A stretch of DNA of 64,000 nucleotides, from NCBI GenBank assembly GCA_041392805.1, contig JAWKLJ010000001.1, forward strand, positions 4,710,501 to 4,774,500. The letters run 5' to 3'. The stretch is from Saprospiraceae bacterium (GTDB lineage Bacteria > Bacteroidota > Bacteroidia > Chitinophagales > Saprospiraceae). Under the pieces are notes generated by a model that saw only the letters and a list, made by a program, of their open reading frames with translations, ran no database searches and was not told the DNA's origin. Of the stretch, positions 1-8,842 are shown piece after piece. Numbering within the stretch: position 1 is the stretch's first letter; each line of letters opens with the position of its first letter. The position numbers and the translations under genes are program-made.

Positions 1-2936
1 AAGCCATTACAGATTGGTTCTGGGATTTTGGTGACCCCGCTAGTGGTGTTGGAAATTCCTCGGGAGAGGAAAATCCTAGCCACACTTATGCTGTCGGAGG
101 TACTTATACTGTTACCTTGACCCTCACAGCTGCAAGTGGCTGTCAATCAATTCTTTCAAAAGACATTGTGGTTTTGCCGCCGCCCGCCTTTGACCTCATC
201 GTCAGCTCAGCGACCTGTGAGGAACTGGCCCTTCCCTTTGAGGTGAATACAACGGCTATTTTAACGAGAATTTACTGGGATTTTGATGATCCCTCCTCCG
301 GAGATGCCAATATATTGGAAGGCGACCTGGTCTATCACCAATATGACGCTTCAGGTACCTATAATATAGGTGTTAGGGTAGAAGACATTTATGGTTGTAG
401 TCATACCTTGAGTCAACCTTTTGCGGTTTCAATGAATGATTTGAATGGGGATATCAGTAGTACCTTGCCTTCACCTATTTGTGAAGGAGATAGTACTCAA
501 CTCAGTGCGCCACCAGGCGGTATAAATTGGGTATGGTCGAATGAAGCCAATACCGCGCAAATTTGGGTGAAGGAAGGAGGCGTCTATGGCTTAACGATGG
601 AGGATATTAATGGTTGTACCTATCAACCAGCTCCTCTTTTAATAGATTTTACACCAAGTCCGAGTTCTTTTATCAGAGCTGCAGAACGGAATGAAAACGG
701 GCAAGTTGTCGCTTACCATTACGATCATTTCGAGGCCTGTTATGGTTCAGATGTACAATTGGAAGCCAATGGTAATTTGTCTTATACTTTTAGTTGGTCA
801 GATGGTACCAATGGGCCGATACTTTCCTTCACAAAAGTGACGGGAAATTTATTGAACCCTGGCGAGTATGATTTTTTCCTTAATGTAAAAGACAATAATA
901 CCCAGTGTAGCACGATGATTGGACCATTTAAAGTGACTATTCATCCACAGCCGGGCCTTCCTACCATTTTATCTAGTGTAATTTCACCCATTTGTCCAGG
1001 GCAAAACGCGGTATTGAGTCTTAGTAATCCTGATCCGAATTTAATTTATAGCTGGAATACGGGGGAAACGGGAACAAGTATCATTGCCAATACAGGCGGT
1101 CGTTATGTCATAAAGGCAAATAATGCATTTGGGTGTACCAGTCAAAGCAATAGCATCGACGTGCTGGAAGGCCCCAACATTGATTTATTCCCTAGTGGGT
1201 GCCATAGCCGTTGCAAGCCCGATACGATTTGTTTGCCCACCTTGCCAGATATCGTCCAGATTCAATGGTTTAAAGATGGGGTTGCCATACCTGGCGCCGA
1301 GGGCATGGCCCAAACCCTGCCAATTACGGAGAGTGGAAGCTATTGGCTGAATATGAAAGATGTAAATGGCTGCCAGTTAGAAACGGAGCGTTTGGAACTG
1401 GAGCTATTTGATGGTTTTGGAGACATTGGCGGACAGGTGTTTTATGATGTCAATGAAAATGGGGTCATTGATGGTTCCGATACCTTAGTGAACGGCATTG
1501 GGGTACAATTGTGGCAAGACGGCTTGCTGCAACAGACAAGGCTTTCCGATCAGGATGGTACCTACGTTTTTGAAGGTATAGCGGGCGGTGATTATGCACT
1601 TTTTTTAGATACCTTGAATTTGCCGGCCAATATGATGGCTGAACAGATCCAGCAGGATACCAGCATTGTGGATTGTGGCGAAACACTTTCCCTGAATTGG
1701 TTGCTCAGTTACCGATGCGTCACTTCCAGCGCTACGATTGAGCTAAGAGAATGTAGTGGAAATCTAGTTGCTTATAATGGGGAGGTCTATGATCGCGATA
1801 CGACCTTCACGCAAACTTTCCAAGATGTTTTTGGTTGTGATTCCATGGTGATGGTTACCATTAATTTTATGCCGGTTCAGACGGCTACGTTGGCGGTCAG
1901 TGTTTGTCAGGGTGCATCCTTCATTTACCAGGGGGTGGAGATTCCTGCTGGAGCACAACAAACCTTTCAACTGTCTACTGTGGCTGGTTGCGATTCGCTG
2001 GTAACGGTACAGGTGGCAGAATTACCTTTGTTGTCTTCTTCGCTGGAACTGCGGGTCTGTAGCGGGCAAACCGCCACCTATAATGGGCAATCGCTGCTCC
2101 CGGGCTCCCAGCAAACCTTCCGCTTTACGACTTCGGCGGGCTGCGATTCGCTGGTAACGGTAAGTGTTACTGCCTATCCGACACTAAGCTTTGATTTGGC
2201 GACCACGACTGGCTGTCATGGCGGTGATAATGGAACGGTTGAGGTGATAAATATTAATGGATCATCCGTTCCGTTCCTTTATGCCGTAGATGACCAGGCC
2301 TTTGCCTCTCATCGTCTTTGGACAGGCCAAGGGGAAGGTAGCCATGTATTCAAAATACAGGATGAAAATGGTTGTGTTTTCGAACAAGCCTTTATCATAG
2401 CGTTTACTCCTTCTATCGAATTGGCTTTATCACACGGCTTATTGCCCTGCAATGGTACCCCTATTGTGATTAGCCCTACTGTTTTATCGGGCGATGATGG
2501 GCAGTTGGCTTTCCTATGGGAAAATGGCGCCACGACGCCCAGCCTGACGGTAGATGCTGTGGGGGATTACTTTTTTGAGGTCAGTAATCAATGCGAAACA
2601 GTGGGCCAATTCATTACGGTGCTACCAGAAAAGGAAGCAGCGGGCGAGTTGTTTTTTGTCCCCAATGTTTTTTCGCCCAATGATGATGGGGTCAATGAAG
2701 TATTACAAGTATTCCCTGCGGCGGATGTCGAGCTAAGCGATTTCAAATTTCAGGTCTTTGATCGTTGGGGGAATCAGCTTTTTCAAACGACAGCGATTGA
2801 TCAGGGGTGGGACGGCTGGTTCCATGGCAGGGAAATGAATCCTGCCGTTTATGTTTGGTATATGGAGGCAGATGTTATGTTTTGCGGGCAGGCTTATATG
2901 GTGAAGGATAAGGGTGATGTTGTGCTGATGCGTTAA
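1..2936 (+). CDS. Large secreted PKD/SdrD-like protein with type IX secretion C-terminal domain (5' truncated)
   Basis: The reading frame is open from the left edge, so the start lies outside the window and about 978 codons are visible. The first visible residues form a PKD fold signature (WDFGDP ... GGTYTVTLT), followed by a second PKD-like repeat (WDFDDP ... SGTYNIGVRVED). Several Ig-like segments ending in a Gly-Cys pair follow, then an SdrD-B-like module (DVNENGVIDGSD) near codon 480, then three modules carrying GCDS[LM]V. The last 90 residues are the gliding-motility-associated CHU_C domain (VPNVFSPNDDGVNE ... GDVVLMR), which targets proteins through the type IX secretion system. Inference: a cell-surface or released adhesin-like protein. 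The family is known; the ligand is not visible. A hairpin terminator lies just downstream. Confidence 0.88.
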   Translation, partial: AITDWFWDFGDPASGVGNSSGEENPSHTYAVGGTYTVTLTLTAASGCQSILSKDIVVLPPPAFDLIVSSATCEELALPFEVNTTAILTRIYWDFDDPSSGDANILEGDLVYHQYDASGTYNIGVRVEDIYGCSHTLSQPFAVSMNDLNGDISSTLPSPICEGDSTQLSAPPGGINWVWSNEANTAQIWVKEGGVYGLTMEDINGCTYQPAPLLIDFTPSPSSFIRAAERNENGQVVAYHYDHFEACYGSDVQLEANGNLSYTFSWSDGTNGPILSFTKVTGNLLNPGEYDFFLNVKDNNTQCSTMIGPFKVTIHPQPGLPTILSSVISPICPGQNAVLSLSNPDPNLIYSWNTGETGTSIIANTGGRYVIKANNAFGCTSQSNSIDVLEGPNIDLFPSGCHSRCKPDTICLPTLPDIVQIQWFKDGVAIPGAEGMAQTLPITESGSYWLNMKDVNGCQLETERLELELFDGFGDIGGQVFYDVNENGVIDGSDTLVNGIGVQLWQDGLLQQTRLSDQDGTYVFEGIAGGDYALFLDTLNLPANMMAEQIQQDTSIVDCGETLSLNWLLSYRCVTSSATIELRECSGNLVAYNGEVYDRDTTFTQTFQDVFGCDSMVMVTINFMPVQTATLAVSVCQGASFIYQGVEIPAGAQQTFQLSTVAGCDSLVTVQVAELPLLSSSLELRVCSGQTATYNGQSLLPGSQQTFRFTTSAGCDSLVTVSVTAYPTLSFDLATTTGCHGGDNGTVEVININGSSVPFLYAVDDQAFASHRLWTGQGEGSHVFKIQDENGCVFEQAFIIAFTPSIELALSHGLLPCNGTPIVISPTVLSGDDGQLAFLWENGATTPSLTVDAVGDYFFEVSNQCETVGQFITVLPEKEAAGELFFVPNVFSPNDDGVNEVLQVFPAADVELSDFKFQVFDRWGNQLFQTTAIDQGWDGWFHGREMNPAVYVWYMEADVMFCGQAYMVKDKGDVVLMR

Positions 2937-3004
2937 AATAAGGTTAGGGTTGAGCGTTTTTGGCCTTTTGGGGCATGGGGTTGGCTTGGCTGTAAAGTTG
3001 CTTT

Positions 3005-3030
3005 TCCACCTTTTCCCGCGAAAAGGTGGA
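3005..3030. terminator. Bidirectional hairpin between convergent genes
   Basis: An 11-bp perfect stem (TCCACCTTTTC paired with GAAAAGGTGGA) closes a CCGC tetraloop. It sits between the stop of the upstream plus-strand gene and the stop of the minus-strand TraB/GumN gene, with a T-rich run on the left and an A-rich run on the right, so it can terminate from both sides. Confidence 0.6.
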
Positions 3031-3058
3031 GCCAAAACCGCCGCCTGACGCCTCCGGT

Positions 3059-3985
3059 CTAGCCCTTCACAGGGACCACCGTATATCCCACCTTTCGCAA
3101 AAGGGCAATGACGCCTTCCTCTCCGCCCAGGTGACCTGCTCCAACAGCAAAAAAAGTTGGTTTGGCGGCCATCATTTTCTCCATCACAGGGATCCAATTG
3201 CGGTTGCGGCTTAAGAGGAGCAATTCTTCATATTCACTAATACCATCTTTATCCCCTTTTACCATTCTTTGCATACCTTGAATATCCTGGGCTTTATACA
3301 TTTTGACCATCTCTTCCATTTGATTGCCCTCGCTTTCTTCACTGTCCGTCTGGATGCTGGCCATCAGCATTTGAGCTTGGGCCTCATAGGGGATGCTATC
3401 GAACAGGCTCATTTGGAATTCAGCTGTTTCGAGTCCATCAATTGCCTTCTTTTGGGTCTGTGCTATTTTCATCAATTCCATTTCATAAGAAACGATTTCT
3501 CCTTCCTTTTGGGAATTTTGCATATTCATGGCGTCTTCAGAGGCCATCATGGATAAAAACATGGGTTTGATTCGGTTCAAGAACGCGAGTGGTAAGCCAA
3601 TTTTATTGAAATGTTCTTGAACAATGGTATATTCTTCCTCTGTATAAAGATCCTTCAATGTTTTCCCATCTGCCATAAACATTTTCATCATGACCGGCAT
3701 GAGGGCAGAGAAGTTATTCATTTCCTCCATATTGATTTCGAAGGTAATTTTATCACTGCCAGCCAGTGCATCTTTAAGGCCATCGGGCAGAAAAAAATCT
3801 GCCTTATTGATCATATGGATGGTGCCAAAAAGGAAGGAAGGCGTTTGTAATTCGAGGCCACTGATTTGCCACAAGAGTGATTTTTCCTCATCGGTAGGGG
3901 CATAAGATAATGGCGTTTCAACCTGACTCCAAAGGGTAGAAATGCTACCTAAAAAAAGGAACAAAAAAACTGAAAAGCGATTCAT
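3059..3985 (-). CDS. TraB/GumN family secreted protein
   Basis: 308 residues with an N-terminal signal peptide (FSVFLFLFLGSISTLWSQ). The family signature LFGTIHMI follows at about residue 53, where the conserved Gly-Thr-x-His of TraB/PrgY/GumN proteins is expected, and the C-terminus carries the second signature VGAGHLGGEEGV with Gly-x-x-His-Leu. These proteins are proposed metalloprotease-like (Tiki-related) enzymes; their substrates in Bacteroidota are unknown. The middle contains a Met-rich helical segment (MMKMFMADG). It lies 18 bp downstream of the DUF3137 gene on the same strand, so the two may be co-transcribed. Family assignment is firm; function is not. Confidence 0.85.
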   Translation of the reverse strand: MNRFSVFLFLFLGSISTLWSQVETPLSYAPTDEEKSLLWQISGLELQTPSFLFGTIHMINKADFFLPDGLKDALAGSDKITFEINMEEMNNFSALMPVMMKMFMADGKTLKDLYTEEEYTIVQEHFNKIGLPLAFLNRIKPMFLSMMASEDAMNMQNSQKEGEIVSYEMELMKIAQTQKKAIDGLETAEFQMSLFDSIPYEAQAQMLMASIQTDSEESEGNQMEEMVKMYKAQDIQGMQRMVKGDKDGISEYEELLLLSRNRNWIPVMEKMMAAKPTFFAVGAGHLGGEEGVIALLRKVGYTVVPVKG

Positions 3986-4003
3986 TGAATGTAATTTAAA
4001 GGA

Positions 4004-4930
4004 CTATAAATTCTGATCAAAATTTCTGACCACACTTAATTTACGAGAAATATCGATATAAAACTCACGGATCAAATCAAAACTAAGATTAGATTGAAAT
4101 AAATTGGGCTCTAACAAGTCTTTTGACTCAGAAATAGCACAAAATATTTCTCTATCCATAAAAGACAAGTACATTTTTCGGTCAGAATTCCCCAGGAATG
4201 TTAATAATTCTTCTTGCATAGGTTCCGTTAGAATACCCACCACATGGGTATCCTCCGTAGCATAAACACTGAATTTTTCTCGAAAGTTGTCATTGAGAAT
4301 TTCATCGTCCACATTTTCTCCCCCATTCCAGGTGAAATGTTTTACGGCTCGGGTGGCATATTGCCTTTCAGACCTCGGCCAGGCAATGAGCCGCCCTTCT
4401 ATCTGTTCGTTAAATTGGGCGTAGATAAAAACCCCCTCAAATATTTCTTGTAGTTTATTACTGACCTTCGAGACTTCTCTAACGCGCAATTCCGAAAATT
4501 TAAAATTCATTTCCCCAATCTTGCCTTCAAAATAGTCCTCTCCAATGTAATAATCCATAGGAGAAGAAAAGATACCGCTCTTTTTAAAGGTTTCCTTATC
4601 AATTTTCTTTTTCTCATCGTATTTTATCATACCATAATTGGGGGTATCCCCAATGAAGTCAAGGATGAGATTAACAATGTTGGGTTTGAAGGTTTGAATG
4701 AACAGCCTGATGCGGTAACCCAGGTACCCAATATAAAAACCGATAGGTAGCATCAAGACCAAGGTAATCGCCAGGATATTTAAGTAGATCGCAAAAACAA
4801 CCAAAGCAAAAAGGACGAGGGCTGAAAAAAAAAGCAATCGCAATAAACGAATGCGCCTACGCTCCATGCGCATCAGTTCTGGATGCAAAGTATGATTGTA
4901 ATATAGTCTAAATTCTTCCAGCCGTTTCAT
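4004..4930 (-). CDS. DUF3137 domain membrane protein
   Basis: I take the Met at 4930 (MKRLEEFRLYYN) as the start, giving 309 residues. The open frame extends to 5068, but the extra 46 residues look like leader. Two hydrophobic helices at about residues 30-75 (LLFFSALVLFALVVFAIYL and LALVLMLPIGFYIGYLGYR-like) follow a basic stretch. The rest matches the DUF3137 pattern, including FIYAQFNEQIEGRLIAWP, a form of the conserved motif in which a small soluble domain is followed by a beta-rich domain. No enzymatic motif is visible. It is divergent from bamD and upstream of the TraB/GumN gene. Function unknown. Confidence 0.7.
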   Translation of the reverse strand: MKRLEEFRLYYNHTLHPELMRMERRRIRLLRLLFFSALVLFALVVFAIYLNILAITLVLMLPIGFYIGYLGYRIRLFIQTFKPNIVNLILDFIGDTPNYGMIKYDEKKKIDKETFKKSGIFSSPMDYYIGEDYFEGKIGEMNFKFSELRVREVSKVSNKLQEIFEGVFIYAQFNEQIEGRLIAWPRSERQYATRAVKHFTWNGGENVDDEILNDNFREKFSVYATEDTHVVGILTEPMQEELLTFLGNSDRKMYLSFMDREIFCAISESKDLLEPNLFQSNLSFDLIREFYIDISRKLSVVRNFDQNL

Positions 4931-5157
4931 GACGTCATATATAATTTGGCTAAAATAGATAGGATTTGGAGGATTTAGCACTTCAATAGTAATATTTTTT
5001 AATATAAAGGCTAGAAAAGTATAGCGGCTAATGCCCTGTCTATTCCTTTTCAAGGAAGAAAGCAGCACGTAAACGCAAAAATAAGATAAGTCGCAACCAA
5101 CTTTTCGCGCTTCCGCCCCCCTCTTTAGTGCATTCAGGATAGTTCATTAAGAAAAAA

Positions 5158-5188
5158 TTGTACATCAATTAAAAAAGACGTAAATTCG
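5158..5188 (+). promoter_or_regulatory. Bacteroidota-type promoter of bamD
   Basis: A TTG at 5158-5160 and a TAAATTCG box at 5181-5188 are 20 bp apart, matching the -33 / -7 arrangement (TTTG and TAnnTTTG) of the Bacteroidota primary sigma factor with two differences in the -7 box. The bamD ATG is only 8 bp downstream, so the leader would be very short. Confidence 0.5.
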
Positions 5189-5195
5189 CACCCTT

Positions 5196-6035
5196 ATGAA
5201 AATAAAGCTGATTTCAACATTTTTTATAGTTGTTTTTGCACTGATAAGTTGCAAAAGTGAATTCGAGAAAATCAGGAGTGGTGGTGATGCGGCTAAGATG
5301 CTGGAAGCTGCTGATAAATACTATGCGGAGGAAGAATGGCAGAAGGCACAGACCCTCTATGAATTGATCGTAGGAAGTTATCGGGGCCAAAAAGAAGCAG
5401 AAGACATCTACTTCAATTATTCCTATACCTATTATTATTTAGGCCGCTATTTATTAGCTTCTTATTATTTCAAGAATTTTGCTACGACTTTTGGTGGGAG
5501 TACCAAAAAGGAAGAAGCAGAATATATGATTGCTTATTCCTACTACCAGCTTTCGCCGACCTTTAGGTTGGACCAAACCAATACAGAGAAAGCGATAGAG
5601 TCTTTTCAGTCGTTTATCAATACCTATACGCAAAGTCCTAGGGTAGAACAATGTAATCGGCTGATAGATGAATTGCGATTGAAACTGGAAGAAAAAGCCT
5701 TTGAAGGCGGTAAGTTATACTTTGATTTGAGGCAGTATCAATCTGCCATTCAGACGTTTGAAAACCTGTTAAAAGACTTTCCGGAAACACCAAATGCTGA
5801 GGAAGTGCGTTACATGTCTACTCGTGCAGCTTATTTATTGGCTGAGAATAGTTTTGTAGAACGACAACAGGAAAGATACCAGGAAGCCGAAGAAAAAGCC
5901 GAAGAATTTTTGGGCCGATATAAGGAAGGAAGATTCGTTAAGGAGGTCCAAGGCATGTTAGATAATTCCAAGAAAAAATTAAACCAGCTGGATAATGTCA
6001 GATATCAAAACTCAAGTGCAAGGTCTGGATCCTAA
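5196..6035 (+). CDS. bamD: Outer membrane assembly lipoprotein BamD
   Basis: 279 residues. A lipoprotein signal ends at LISC with the acylated Cys at residue 19. The mature protein is a series of TPR-like helical repeats (YYAEEEWQKAQTLYELIVGSY at about 42-62, YYLGRYLLASYYFKNFATTF, then FDLRQYQSAIQTFENLLKDFP), the layout of BamD, which works with BamA in folding beta-barrel proteins into the outer membrane. Its position before rpoZ, coaBC and the DUF4835/porD gene matches the arrangement usual in Bacteroidota. The last 41 bp overlap the start of rpoZ. Confidence is high from the combination of length, lipobox, repeats and neighbours. Confidence 0.92.
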   Translation: MKIKLISTFFIVVFALISCKSEFEKIRSGGDAAKMLEAADKYYAEEEWQKAQTLYELIVGSYRGQKEAEDIYFNYSYTYYYLGRYLLASYYFKNFATTFGGSTKKEEAEYMIAYSYYQLSPTFRLDQTNTEKAIESFQSFINTYTQSPRVEQCNRLIDELRLKLEEKAFEGGKLYFDLRQYQSAIQTFENLLKDFPETPNAEEVRYMSTRAAYLLAENSFVERQQERYQEAEEKAEEFLGRYKEGRFVKEVQGMLDNSKKKLNQLDNVRYQNSSARSGS

Positions 6036-6333
6036 TGTTAGAGCCCGTGATGTACATGGTATGGCTAAGGAAACCGGCAATATATATGAAACACTCGTAG
6101 TGATTTCTAAACGAGCGCGTCAACTATCTGTTGACCTCAAGCATGAATTGCACAACAAATTGGAGGAATTTGCTGTATCTACGGATACTATTGAAGAAAT
6201 CAATGAAAACAAGGAGCAAATTGAAATCTCCAAATTTTATGAACGATTGCCCAATCCGGTAATTATTGCTACCGAAGAGTATATCAACGGAAAGCTTTTT
6301 TACCGAGACGACCGTAAAAAGAAAAAAAGCTAG
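5995..6333 (+). CDS. rpoZ: RNA polymerase omega subunit, Bacteroidota type
   Basis: 112 residues, of the RNA polymerase Rpb6/omega family in its Bacteroidota form. The segment TGNIYETLVVISKRARQLS is the region in which omega contacts the beta-prime subunit. The start codon lies inside the end of bamD (41-bp overlap in another frame), which suggests translational coupling. The C-terminus is basic (DDRKKKKS). A long hairpin terminator follows at 6378-6415, so bamD and rpoZ probably end as one transcript. Confidence 0.88.
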   Translation: MSDIKTQVQGLDPNVRARDVHGMAKETGNIYETLVVISKRARQLSVDLKHELHNKLEEFAVSTDTIEEINENKEQIEISKFYERLPNPVIIATEEYINGKLFYRDDRKKKKS

Positions 6334-6377
6334 GGTTAACCTGGATGAAATGTTTTCATCTTTTCATAAACCCACTC

Positions 6378-6415
6378 AAACCGGATGCCGACACGAAGGT
6401 GTTGCCATCCGGTTT
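6378..6415 (+). terminator. Long hairpin after rpoZ
   Basis: AAACCGGATG at 6378-6387 pairs with CATCCGGTTT at 6406-6415, and the inner part CGACAC-GAAG-GTGTTG extends the stem almost continuously to the GAAG tetraloop. It lies between rpoZ and coaBC and is likely an intrinsic terminator or attenuator. The candidate -7 box of coaBC starts two bases after it. Confidence 0.6.
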
Positions 6416-6416
6416 G

Positions 6417-6424
6417 TATATTTG
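6417..6424 (+). promoter_or_regulatory. Candidate -7 box of coaBC
   Basis: TATATTTG is a perfect match to TAnnTTTG and ends 6 bp before the coaBC ATG. No good -33 TTG is found at the usual distance, because that position is inside the terminator stem. Confidence 0.35.
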
Positions 6425-6430
6425 TAAGCT

Positions 6431-7684
6431 ATGTCGGATTTAAGCGGAAAAAAGATCGTCTTATCCATTACGGGCAGTATTGCGGCCTATAAATCGGCTA
6501 CCCTTTGCCGATTGCTTATAAAGGCTGGTGCAGAAGTACGTGTTATCATGACTACTGCGGCGACTGATTTTATCAGTCCATTAACTTTATCTACGCTTTC
6601 TCGCCACCCGGTTTATACTTCGGTAAGCACTGCCGATGGATGGAATAACCATGTAGAATTAGGGCTTTGGGCTGATGCGATGGTCATTGCCCCACTGACG
6701 GCAACCAGTATGGCCAAGTTAGCCAATGGCTTGGCTGACAATATGGTGACAGCCGTTTATTTATCTGCCCGCTGTCCGGTGTTTTTTGCACCTGCTATGG
6801 ATGTTGACATGTGGCACCATCCCAGCACCCAGGAGAATGTCAGAAAGTTACAGGCTTATGGCAATCATTTGATCCCGGTTGGGCATGGAGAACTTGCAAG
6901 CGGACTGGTCGGAGAGGGGCGCATGGCAGAACCCGCAGAAACGGTCGAACATTTGTCAGCCTTTTTTGCGGCAGGCAGCCTTTTAAAAGGGAAAAAGGTG
7001 TTGATTACGGCTGGCCCCACCTACGAGCCCATTGATCCTGTCCGTTTTATCGGCAACCGATCTTCGGGCAAGATGGGAATGGCGCTAGCCGAGGCAGCGG
7101 CGCAGCGCGGAGCCAAGGTGACGGTGGTACTTGGACCCAGCTCCTTGCAAACGACTCAGGAGGGCGTTAATATTATCAGGGTGGAAACGGCTCAGGAAAT
7201 GTATGAAGCTGCTCGTCAGCATTTTGGAGAAGCCGACCTGGCCATTTTGGCCGCAGCGGTGGCAGACTACCGTCCACAAGTGGTTGCAGATCAAAAAATC
7301 AAGAAAAAAGCTGATATCTTCCAAATAGATTTGGTAAAAACGCCCGATATTGCTGCTGAGTTAGGGCAACAAAAACGAAAAGACCAACTTATCGTTGGTT
7401 TTGCTTTGGAGACAGAACAGGCTTTGGCACATGCCGCCGCCAAACTAGAAAAGAAAAATTTTGATTTTATTGTACTCAATTCTTTGCAAGATACTGGTGC
7501 AGGATTTCAGCATGATACCAACAAAATTACGATCCTTTATGCCAATTCAGATGGGCAGTTGGACAATAAGATGAAGAAATTTGAGTTAAAATCAAAAGCG
7601 GCTGTTGCCCGTGATATTTTAGATGAAGTGGAAGAACTACTTTCAAAAATATCCTTCTTTGACAAATCTCGTGGGCAATCATAA
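6431..7684 (+). CDS. coaBC: Bifunctional phosphopantothenoylcysteine decarboxylase / phosphopantothenate-cysteine ligase
   Basis: 417 residues. The N-terminal half is the flavin-dependent decarboxylase: glycine-rich start (SITGSIAAYK, residues 12-21), catalytic His74 in NNHVELGLWAD, and the PAMDVDMW motif at 121-128. The family's usual form is PAMN, so Asp replaces Asn here. The flap motif reads ASGLVGEGRM with Ser158 where E. coli has a Cys. The C-terminal half is the ligase, with GPTYEPIDPVRFIGNRSSGKMG from about residue 194. Together they convert 4'-phosphopantothenate and cysteine to 4'-phosphopantetheine for coenzyme A. The last codons form one arm of a long hairpin. Confidence 0.95.
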   Translation: MSDLSGKKIVLSITGSIAAYKSATLCRLLIKAGAEVRVIMTTAATDFISPLTLSTLSRHPVYTSVSTADGWNNHVELGLWADAMVIAPLTATSMAKLANGLADNMVTAVYLSARCPVFFAPAMDVDMWHHPSTQENVRKLQAYGNHLIPVGHGELASGLVGEGRMAEPAETVEHLSAFFAAGSLLKGKKVLITAGPTYEPIDPVRFIGNRSSGKMGMALAEAAAQRGAKVTVVLGPSSLQTTQEGVNIIRVETAQEMYEAARQHFGEADLAILAAAVADYRPQVVADQKIKKKADIFQIDLVKTPDIAAELGQQKRKDQLIVGFALETEQALAHAAAKLEKKNFDFIVLNSLQDTGAGFQHDTNKITILYANSDGQLDNKMKKFELKSKAAVARDILDEVEELLSKISFFDKSRGQS

Positions 7685-7706
7685 GATCACGAAATTTGTC
7701 AAAGAA
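7655..7706 (+). terminator. 19-bp inverted repeat spanning the coaBC stop codon
   Basis: Arms 7655-7673 and 7688-7706 are complementary at 18 of 19 positions around a 14-bp loop. The left arm encodes the last residues of CoaBC (FFDKSRG) and the stop codon lies in the loop. No strong T-run follows, so it may act as an mRNA-stabilising hairpin or attenuator before the porD-like gene. Confidence 0.5.
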
Positions 7707-7725
7707 CCAAAAATATAATGTCGAG

Positions 7726-8628
7726 ATGATGAGAAGACTTTTTTATGCACTGTTTTTTTTGGGCCTGACTAGCCAATTATCAGCACAAGAATTTAATTTT
7801 CAGGTAAAAGTAGTTACCTTAAAACTGCAGACGGTTGACCCAAAGGTTTTCGAAACGCTGGAAATCTCTCTTCGGGAGTTTTTAAATGACCAGCAGTGGG
7901 GCAATGACGTGTTTGAGCAAGAAGAGCGGATCAAATGTAACCTCATTTTGACCATCCAGGAAGAATTGTCGCCGACCAGTTTTAAAGCGGATTTAGCCAT
8001 TCAATCTTCTCGACCTATTTATGGAACAGATGCGCAGACCCCTTTGATCAATCATATCGATAAGGATGTGGTTTTTGAGTATGAACAGTACCAACCTTTA
8101 CAGTTTAGCCGCAACCGGTTTAATGATAACCTTTCCCATATTTTGGCTTATTATGCGCATATTCTTTTGGGAATGGATTACGACTCTTTTTCTCCTTTGG
8201 GCGGAGAGCGCTATTTTCGGCTAGCACAAGAGATTTTGAATATTGTTCCACAAAGTGCCACTGCTGTTTATCCTGGCTGGCGTTCGACAGAAGGCAATCG
8301 AAATCGCTACTGGCTGATTGAAAACATCCTCAATCCAAGGGTACGTCCCTTTCGGCAGGCCACCTATGATTATCACCGCCAGGGCTTGGATTTAATGGCG
8401 TCAAACCCTGATGGTGGACGAGCGCTTATTACCCAGGCTATTGAAGACATTAGTACCGTCAACCAAGCTTATCGGAATGCCATGATTATTCAAATGTTTA
8501 ATGATACTAAGGCTTTGGAAATCATAGAAATATACAAGCAAGGAACCTTGGAAGAACAAAACAAGGTGATTCGCATCATGCGCTTAATGGATCCGGCGAA
8601 CGCACCTCAGTATGCTGCGATAAAGTAG
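7726..8628 (+). CDS. porD: DUF4835 family protein, type IX secretion PorD-like
   Basis: About 300 residues from the ATG at 7726. The open frame begins at a TTG at 7696, but MMRRLFYALFFLGLTSQLSAQ is a clean signal peptide, so I prefer the ATG. The sequence follows the DUF4835/PorD pattern: a beta-rich start (EFNFQVKVVTLKLQ), the central segment FNDNLSHILAYYAHILLGMDYDSFSPLGG, and a helical end. PorD is reported to be required for type IX secretion and gliding, and the gene commonly follows coaBC in Bacteroidota. Two CHU_C cargo-type proteins elsewhere in the window agree with an active system. recN, which often follows, is not here. Confidence 0.82.
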   Translation: MMRRLFYALFFLGLTSQLSAQEFNFQVKVVTLKLQTVDPKVFETLEISLREFLNDQQWGNDVFEQEERIKCNLILTIQEELSPTSFKADLAIQSSRPIYGTDAQTPLINHIDKDVVFEYEQYQPLQFSRNRFNDNLSHILAYYAHILLGMDYDSFSPLGGERYFRLAQEILNIVPQSATAVYPGWRSTEGNRNRYWLIENILNPRVRPFRQATYDYHRQGLDLMASNPDGGRALITQAIEDISTVNQAYRNAMIIQMFNDTKALEIIEIYKQGTLEEQNKVIRIMRLMDPANAPQYAAIK

Positions 8629-8842
8629 TTTTGCCCTCATCGACTGACATTATGAGCTGAAAAGCTGATGGCGCTTTGGCACTTACTTCCCTTTCTCACC
8701 AGTTCTCGGCAGCCTGACCAACTAGCATGAATGGGCATGAGAAAGCAGCGAAAAAAAAATCGAAACCACTGGTCTCCTAATTCCCTCCTATTGAAGTCCT
8801 TAACAAATAAGCCTTATATTGCATTAAAAAAGCCTGAATAGC

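Noticed and set aside
2733..3197. 154-codon minus-strand frame at the end of the adhesin-like gene
   Set aside because: It overlaps two well-supported genes and the terminator; the translation looks random.
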